A DNA stretch of 25,370 nt from a virus, in IMG/VR virus record IMGVR_UViG_3300032893_000261, positions 1 to 25,370 of that record; one strand, 5' to 3'. Shown piece by piece: positions 20,746 to 25,370 of the stretch (the stretch's first letter is position 1; each line of letters opens with the position of its first letter). The position numbers were made by a program, and so were the translations under genes. The notes under the pieces are model-generated. The model saw nothing but the letters and a program-made list of their open reading frames with translations. It did no database searches and had not been told where the DNA came from.

Positions 20746-22017
20746 ATGGCAAATAGTTTTAGTAAAGAAGAAAGAGTAGCTTTTGAACAAATGCTCGAGG
20801 GTTTTGAAGATGCGTTGGTTTTGTCTAAGGTAGTATCTGTATATAGAACAGATTCTTTAACCATGGAAAGAGCTAATAACACAATGTGGCGTCCTCAACC
20901 ATATATTTCCCAATCGTTTGCGGGCACAGATATGACCGCAAACTTTAAGGATTATATTCAGTTATCTGTGCCCGCTACATTGGGGTTCGGTAGATCCGTT
21001 CCCTGGTCGTTGACCGCAACGGAACTAAGGGATGCCTTGCAAGAACGCAGGTTGGGGGAGGCCGCAAAACAAAAACTTGCTTCCGATATAAATGTGGCTT
21101 TGATGAATTTAGCTGCTGGTAGTGGTACATTAGTTGTGGCGCGGCCCAGTGCGGCTATGGGGTTTGATGATATAGCCCAAATTGATACTATAATGAATGA
21201 ACAGGGTGTCCAACCAGAAAATAGATACGCCGCTCTTAGTTCAAATGATTACAATAACATGGCTAGTAATTTAGCTGCTCGTCAAACAATGACGGGAAAA
21301 CCAGTTACAGCTTATGAAAGGGCTTACGTTGGTAATGTGGCGGGGTTTGAAACGTTCAAGTTAGACTATGCTAATAGTCTAACTCCTTCGCTTGCTGTGG
21401 ATGTTACAGTTAATGGCGCTAATCAATATTATGTTCCCAAAGCTACTTTGGCGGCCGCTGGCGGAGCTCTGAATAACGTAGATAACAGGTACCAAAATTT
21501 GACCGTTACGGTGACCAGTGGAACTATTAAAGTCGGTGATTGTTTTACGATAGCCGGTATTAATGCTTGCCACCATATCACCAAAGGTGATACTGGGCAG
21601 CTTAAGACATTTCGGGTAACTAAGATAGTATCTGGAGCGGGTTCCTCTGGTGTTATTGAAATTAGTCCTCCAATAATTTCTGGCACGGGCGGTACAGCGG
21701 CTGAAGTTGAATACCAAAATGTGACGGCACCTCCTGCAAATGGGGCGGCAATAAGTTGGATTAACATCGCGCCGGCTAAAGTTAATCCATTCTGGCAAAA
21801 AGATGCTTTAGAATTATTACCTGGTCGATATGCTGTTCCCGAGGATGCCGGTACAGCAGTGATGAGGGCAACTACGGAGCAAGGTATAGAGATTGTGTTG
21901 CAGAAATTTTATGACATAAATACTATGCGAACAAAATACCGCCTAGACACATTGTTCGGGGTTGTTAACAAACAACCGGAGATGAGCGGAATATTGTTAT
22001 TCAGTCAATCTGTTTAA
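20746..22017 (+). CDS. major coat protein, P22 gp5-like with I-domain
   Basis: The capsid subunit with HK97 fold plus the telokin-like inserted I-domain of the P22 group. TAGGAG precedes the ATG. The N-arm and core are MANSFSKEERVAFEQMLEGF..., then SVPATLGFGRSVPWSLTATEL (about 74-94). The insertion spans about 225-345, with strand-rich, Gly/Thr/Val-rich sequence. The C-terminal core is KVNPFWQKDALELLPGRYAVPEDAG, then KYRLDTLFGVV. At 423 aa it compares with 430 aa in P22. Codon use here is richer in GC than that of the early genes, as expected of a highly expressed protein. Confidence 0.94.
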   Translation: MANSFSKEERVAFEQMLEGFEDALVLSKVVSVYRTDSLTMERANNTMWRPQPYISQSFAGTDMTANFKDYIQLSVPATLGFGRSVPWSLTATELRDALQERRLGEAAKQKLASDINVALMNLAAGSGTLVVARPSAAMGFDDIAQIDTIMNEQGVQPENRYAALSSNDYNNMASNLAARQTMTGKPVTAYERAYVGNVAGFETFKLDYANSLTPSLAVDVTVNGANQYYVPKATLAAAGGALNNVDNRYQNLTVTVTSGTIKVGDCFTIAGINACHHITKGDTGQLKTFRVTKIVSGAGSSGVIEISPPIISGTGGTAAEVEYQNVTAPPANGAAISWINIAPAKVNPFWQKDALELLPGRYAVPEDAGTAVMRATTEQGIEIVLQKFYDINTMRTKYRLDTLFGVVNKQPEMSGILLFSQSV

Positions 22018-22021
22018 AAAC

Positions 22022-22038
22022 GGGGCCGTATTGGCCCC
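22022..22038 (+). terminator. GC-rich hairpin after the coat gene
   Basis: GGGGCC-GTATT-GGCCCC directly follows the coat stop and precedes the next ribosome site. There is no T-run, so it may attenuate or protect the abundant coat mRNA rather than end it. Confidence 0.5.
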
Positions 22039-22050
22039 TAAAGGATTAAA

Positions 22051-22311
22051 ATGAAACAACCAACTATGGTTTATAAACATCCAGGTAAACATAAAATACA
22101 TGGTTCTTATTTTGATTACAAAATAGTTGATATTTCTGAGTTAAAAAAATCTTTGGAGGAAGGGTGGTATTTAACTACTTCTGAAGCTAAAAATCGTAAA
22201 GAAGATAATTCTATTAGGCAAGAGTTAGAAAAAGAAGCGGAAGGAATGGGTATTAAATTCCCGCCTAATATAAAAACAGAAACACTAATTAAAAACAGAA
22301 ACACTAATTAA
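22051..22311 (+). CDS. virion-region protein with truncated HeH-like C-terminus (86 aa)
   Basis: The ATG follows AAAGGA. The N-terminus (MKQPTMVYKHPGKHKIHGSYFDYKIVD) and SLEEGWYLTTSEAK match a small protein common next to podovirus coat genes. In relatives the C-terminus ends in an HeH/LEM-like helix-extended-helix (RxELExxAxxLGIKF... followed by a charged helix). Here the frame stops in NRNTN just after that motif begins. Removing one unit of the 19-bp tandem repeat at 22271-22314 restores a frame running to 22387 (KIEEKKIEEKILKEGDD...), about 105 aa. The gene thus seems shortened by a duplication. Exact role unknown. Confidence 0.75.
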   Translation: MKQPTMVYKHPGKHKIHGSYFDYKIVDISELKKSLEEGWYLTTSEAKNRKEDNSIRQELEKEAEGMGIKFPPNIKTETLIKNRNTN

Positions 22312-22314
22312 AAA
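22271..22314 (+). repeat. 19-bp tandem duplication shifting the reading frame
   Basis: Units 22271-22289 and 22290-22308 are identical, with six further matching bases. Because 19 is not a multiple of three, the second unit throws the 86-aa gene out of frame and creates its stop. Confidence 0.85.
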
Positions 22315-22367
22315 AATTGAAGAAAAGAAAATTGAAGAAAAGATATTGAAAGAAGGAGATGACCAAA

Positions 22368-22856
22368 ATGGGGTGGAAGAAACGTAATTTGATTGAGCAA
22401 GCCTTCGAAGAGATTGGGCTAGCCCCATATGTTTATGATGCTAGCCCTAGCCAGTACCAATCGGCATTATTGAAGTTAGATTCTATGATGGCGGAGTGGA
22501 ATGCAAACGGCATAAGAATAGGATACCACATCCCTGTTTCTCCGGATGGGAGTGATTTAGAAGAAGAAGCTGGGATCCCTGATTGTGCAAATGGAGCAGT
22601 GTATTTAAATCTAGCTATTAGACTAGCCCCCTCATACGGTAAAACAGTATCATCAGAAGCGAAATTTTTAGCGAATGAAGCGTACAATATTTTGATTAAT
22701 CGAACCGTTTTACCTGTTCCAGAAAAACAATTCCCAAATACTTTATCCCGTGGAGCTGGGAACAAGCCCTGGAGGAATGTGAACAATCCATTTTTGGATC
22801 AACCGAGGGATTTAATAGATGTTGGGGATGATAACATACTAGAGTTGGGAAATTAA
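22368..22856 (+). CDS. head-to-tail adaptor, P22 gp4-like tail accessory factor
   Basis: Binds below the portal ring to close the filled head. The 162-aa product (P22 gp4 has 166) has the family sequence KKRNLIEQAFEEIGLAPYVY, LLKLDSMMAEWNANGIRIGY (about 33-52) and LNLAIRLAPSYGKTVSSE (about 78-95), then a conserved FPNTLSRGAGN. ATG 22368 is chosen because AAGGAG (22353-22358) is nine bases upstream; the in-frame ATG at 22359 touches that site. The restored reading frame of the preceding gene would overlap this start. Confidence 0.9.
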   Translation: MGWKKRNLIEQAFEEIGLAPYVYDASPSQYQSALLKLDSMMAEWNANGIRIGYHIPVSPDGSDLEEEAGIPDCANGAVYLNLAIRLAPSYGKTVSSEAKFLANEAYNILINRTVLPVPEKQFPNTLSRGAGNKPWRNVNNPFLDQPRDLIDVGDDNILELGN

Positions 22857-22859
22857 TTA

Positions 22860-23321
22860 ATGACTACAATTGATAAGTTATCCGCGATCAATTCAGACGA
22901 TATATCGGAATCTGATTTGATCCCATTTTTTAGTAACAAAAACGGTGACGCTAGAAGATTTTCAATCGGTGTTTTTTTAGATTATTTGAAAAAGTCTTTA
23001 AATATTGACCAAAATGGTTTTGTTATACAATACGCGGCTCCAACTGTTTCTGAGTCATTAATAACATTGTATAACAATTCGAACAATATATGGTTGGTTT
23101 TGACATCTCCGGGGACTTTGGCTAATCTAAATGTAAAACTACCAGATGTGTCCAATTGTGCAGGGGGTCAAGAAATAATGATGACCACTACCAATAATAT
23201 CACATCACTAGCGGTAAACTTAGCGGGGGCTAATTCTATCGGCGTTCCTTCAACATTAACCCCCACTGCCCCGATCAATTTAAAATTTGAACCGGTTACG
23301 AAAACCTGGTATAAGGTATAG
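22860..23321 (+). CDS. virion-associated protein of unknown role (153 aa)
   Basis: Begins three bases after the gp4-like stop. The N-terminal part (MTTIDKLSAINSDDISESDLIPFFSNKNGDARRFSIGVFLDYL) is a segment often found in phage tail or head-completion proteins. The rest is a Thr/Asn-rich beta domain (EIMMTTTNNITSLAVNLAGANSIG, then LKFEPVTKTWYKV), typical of surface or decoration modules. Its position among adaptor genes makes a structural role likely, but no specific P22 counterpart is recognised. Confidence 0.75.
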   Translation: MTTIDKLSAINSDDISESDLIPFFSNKNGDARRFSIGVFLDYLKKSLNIDQNGFVIQYAAPTVSESLITLYNNSNNIWLVLTSPGTLANLNVKLPDVSNCAGGQEIMMTTTNNITSLAVNLAGANSIGVPSTLTPTAPINLKFEPVTKTWYKV

Positions 23322-23325
23322 AATT

Positions 23326-23643
23326 ATGAGCAAACCATTCAACCCATCTAGGGGAACTAATCAAAGAGTTACAGCAACGGCAACGGCAACAACATTGACC
23401 GTCACCCCTGGGACTCATTCATTAAGAATATTGAATGAGGGGGACGGTACTGTATTTTTTACGACATATAAAGCTTCTGATCAAACTTTAGAAGCAACTG
23501 TGAACGATACTCCCGTAGGTAAATCAGGTAGTGCTGGTTGTGTGTTAGTAGTGAAAAAGCCTATTGATCATGACACTATTTCAATTATATCTGCAACTGG
23601 TGATCAGACAGTGAATTTCCAAATAGGTGAAGATGGGTATTAG
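23326..23643 (+). CDS. small beta-rich virion protein (105 aa)
   Basis: The ATG at 23326 lies four bases past the previous stop, and the earlier in-frame ATG is inside that gene. The product (MSKPFNPSRGTNQRVTATATATTLTVTPGTHSLRILNEGDG...) is all-beta and Thr-rich, ending INFQIG-like. Similar proteins between the gp4 and gp10 genes of podoviruses are minor virion components. ACGGCAACGGCAACGGCAAC in the DNA encodes the Thr-Ala run. Confidence 0.7.
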   Translation: MSKPFNPSRGTNQRVTATATATTLTVTPGTHSLRILNEGDGTVFFTTYKASDQTLEATVNDTPVGKSGSAGCVLVVKKPIDHDTISIISATGDQTVNFQIGEDGY

Positions 23644-23648
23644 AAAAA

Positions 23649-25052
23649 ATGCAAATACCGATCATGAGTGGTATTTACACGGATGGTTGTTCTGATTTTA
23701 GATCGGCCTACCCACGGAACATGATACCAGTCCCAAAGGGGAATGGTATTTCTAACGGATATTTAAGACCAGCGTTCGGAATTGATGAATTTTGTCGATC
23801 GTCTGGGGTGGATAGGGGGGGTATCAATTGGAAAGGGGAATGCTACAGGGTTATAGCTAATAAATTTGTTAAGGTTACTGATAAAGGTAGGATAATCGAA
23901 ATAGGTCAAGTTAGTTTAGAGGGAATCCAAGCAAAGTTCGATTATAGTTTTACTAGACTGGCAATAGTTAGCGGCGGCAGGGTGTATTATTATGATGGTA
24001 TTTCTTTTGTACAGGTTAGTGACCCAGATTTAGGTAAAGTCCATGATGTGTTATTTATAGATGGATATTTTTTATTTTGTGATGATCAATATATTATTGT
24101 AACAGAATTATCTAATCCATTATCAATAAACCCGTTGAAATATGGATCCGCTGAAGTTGACCCAGATGTGATAAATTGTATCACAAAAGTTAGAAATGAA
24201 TTACAAGTGGTTGGAAGGTATTCAATTGAAGCTTTTACTAATATCGGTGGTGATTTATTCCCTTTTCAGCGGATCCCTGGAGCTTATGTGGCCCGTGGTG
24301 CTGTTGGTAGAAGAGCCGCAGTTTTTTTTAATGAAATGATCGCATTTGTTGGTGGCGGTAGAAATGAGCCGATAGCGGTATGGATGGCATTGAACGGACA
24401 ATCACAAAAAATATCAACACGCGAAATTGACCAGATTCTACATGAGTATAATGAAAGTGAACTGTTTAATTGCGTTGTAGAAAAAATGGTAGATAATAGT
24501 CACCAATTTTTATTCATACAATTAAAAGATAAAACATTGGTGTATGATTTAAATGCATCATTAGTGGTGAGTGAGCCTATTTGGTTCACTTTAGATAGTG
24601 GCTTGCATACCCCGCTAAAGTATAGGGCTATGGGGTTTGTTTGGTGTTATAATAGATGGATTTTTGGTGATCCTACTACAAACAAACTGGGTACTTTTAA
24701 TCAAAGCCATTCAAACCATTATGGCCGCGAAGTAGGGTGGGATTTTCACACTGCTATACTTTATAACGGCGGTAAAGGTATATTAATCCATGAAATTGAG
24801 CTTGTCGCGCTCCCTGGTAGAGTTGATTTTAAAAAAGATCCAGTAATCTGGACGTCATATTCTCTAGATGGTGTTACTTGGAGTCAAGAAACACCTAAAA
24901 AAATCGGTCAGTCGGGAGAAAGGAATAAAAGAATAACATGGTTTAAACAAGGGCATATGAGAAATTGGAGGATACAGAAATTTAGAGGGAATTCAGATTC
25001 ATTTTTATCGTTTGCTAGATTAGAAATAAATGTGGAATCATTATATGTCTAA
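23649..25052 (+). CDS. packaged-DNA stabilisation protein, P22 gp10-like
   Basis: The second tail accessory factor, a beta-propeller-like protein that binds below gp4 and receives the needle and tailspikes. At 467 aa (P22 gp10 has 472) it shows the family pattern: MQIPIMSGIYTDGCSDFRSAYPRNMIP (1-27), GYLRPAFGI, INCITKVRNELQVVGRYSIEAF (about 176-197), RIPGAYVARGAVGR (about 212-225), AFVGGGRNEPIAVW and a C-terminal WTSYSLDGVTWSQE. It overlaps the following gene by 8 bases. Confidence 0.93.
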   Translation: MQIPIMSGIYTDGCSDFRSAYPRNMIPVPKGNGISNGYLRPAFGIDEFCRSSGVDRGGINWKGECYRVIANKFVKVTDKGRIIEIGQVSLEGIQAKFDYSFTRLAIVSGGRVYYYDGISFVQVSDPDLGKVHDVLFIDGYFLFCDDQYIIVTELSNPLSINPLKYGSAEVDPDVINCITKVRNELQVVGRYSIEAFTNIGGDLFPFQRIPGAYVARGAVGRRAAVFFNEMIAFVGGGRNEPIAVWMALNGQSQKISTREIDQILHEYNESELFNCVVEKMVDNSHQFLFIQLKDKTLVYDLNASLVVSEPIWFTLDSGLHTPLKYRAMGFVWCYNRWIFGDPTTNKLGTFNQSHSNHYGREVGWDFHTAILYNGGKGILIHEIELVALPGRVDFKKDPVIWTSYSLDGVTWSQETPKKIGQSGERNKRITWFKQGHMRNWRIQKFRGNSDSFLSFARLEINVESLYV

Positions 25053-25370
25053 TAGAATAATTCTGAACAGACAACAATTGGAAAGTTTCATAAAAGACCA
25101 AAGAACCATAATTGCTTTTGAGCAATTATTTCAGCTTGTTTTTGTTGACCAACCTAGTGAAAATGATTCTTTAGAAATTACGCGGGATACCGGGTTAGCA
25201 TTAGTGTCATCCTTGTTCGATAAGATACAAGATGTAATAGAATTAATGAAATTGCATAATTTCATTAATCTTGAACAAAAGATAAGTAAAGATAATGAAT
25301 ACCTCCCACCTTTTGTTCAAGATTTTAAAAATAGAAACAATGAATACATAGTAGATAGCAGTGTTTCCGT
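25045..25370 (+). CDS. late virion-region protein, 3' end beyond window
   Basis: Begins with ATG inside the gp10-like gene's end and runs open to the last base. The visible 108 residues start MSNRIILNRQQLESFIKDQR, then IAFEQLFQLVF, followed by helices (SSLFDKIQDVIELMKLHNF). Short helical proteins with an 'L-s-IkDqRtI-aFEqLF' start are frequent just after gp10 genes in podoviruses. A gp26-like needle is not excluded, but the sequence shown does not have a needle-type heptad pattern. Incomplete. Confidence 0.75.
   Translation, partial: MSNRIILNRQQLESFIKDQRTIIAFEQLFQLVFVDQPSENDSLEITRDTGLALVSSLFDKIQDVIELMKLHNFINLEQKISKDNEYLPPFVQDFKNRNNEYIVDSSVS

Noticed and set aside
21379-21798. Minus-strand 139-codon frame in the coat gene
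   Set aside because: Shadow of the GC-richer I-domain coding sequence.

Overview
The window is an AT-rich (roughly 35% G+C by eye), gene-dense stretch of a tailed bacteriophage genome. No host housekeeping genes are visible. The virion genes follow the P22-like podovirus order: small and large terminase, portal, scaffold, I-domain-type coat, gp4-like and gp10-like tail accessory factors. This suggests a short-tailed phage of a Gram-negative host. No integrase, lysis genes, RNA polymerase or complete tRNA is seen.

Left part (1-9699, + strand), replication and nucleotide metabolism: a SNF2-type helicase cut by the window edge, three phage genes without assigned function, an SF1 (UvrD-like) helicase, and a family-A DNA polymerase with a proofreading exonuclease. 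A strong sigma70-type promoter (6635-6664) then precedes a tightly overlapping operon: a 52-aa single-span membrane protein, PurZ, a MazG-like MazZ and an HD-domain DatZ. Together with the PolA-type (DpoZ-like) polymerase, this is the gene set for replacing adenine by 2-aminoadenine (base Z) in phage DNA. DatZ removes dATP. MazZ supplies dGMP. PurZ makes the succino-2-amino-dAMP precursor. Host enzymes finish dZTP, and the polymerase incorporates it. A second all-alpha nucleotide-associated protein (9346-9699) follows.

Middle part (9728-14726, - strand), early/accessory: a leftward run of small genes read from promoters at 14762-14790 and 14141-14169. They include a VRR-NUC-like nuclease, an XRE regulator, an RNA-ligase-family nucleotidyltransferase, paralogous small genes and an Ala/Asp-rich low-complexity protein. 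This region holds the oddest elements: a 42-nt tRNA-derived acceptor/T-arm minihelix with encoded CCA (13087-13128), two parS-like palindromes (12410-12425 and 13070-13085), a gene reduced to 15 codons, and three near-identical promoter cassettes. Two of the cassettes diverge across a 23-bp inverted repeat.

Region 15219-15794 has no credible gene. It carries two nested long inverted repeats, short direct repeats and two promoters. It is a candidate origin, packaging site or structured RNA locus.

Right part (15795-25370, + strand), late genes: terminase through gp10-like protein, read from the promoter at 15735-15763. The 86-aa protein behind the coat gene appears to have been truncated by a 19-bp tandem duplication.
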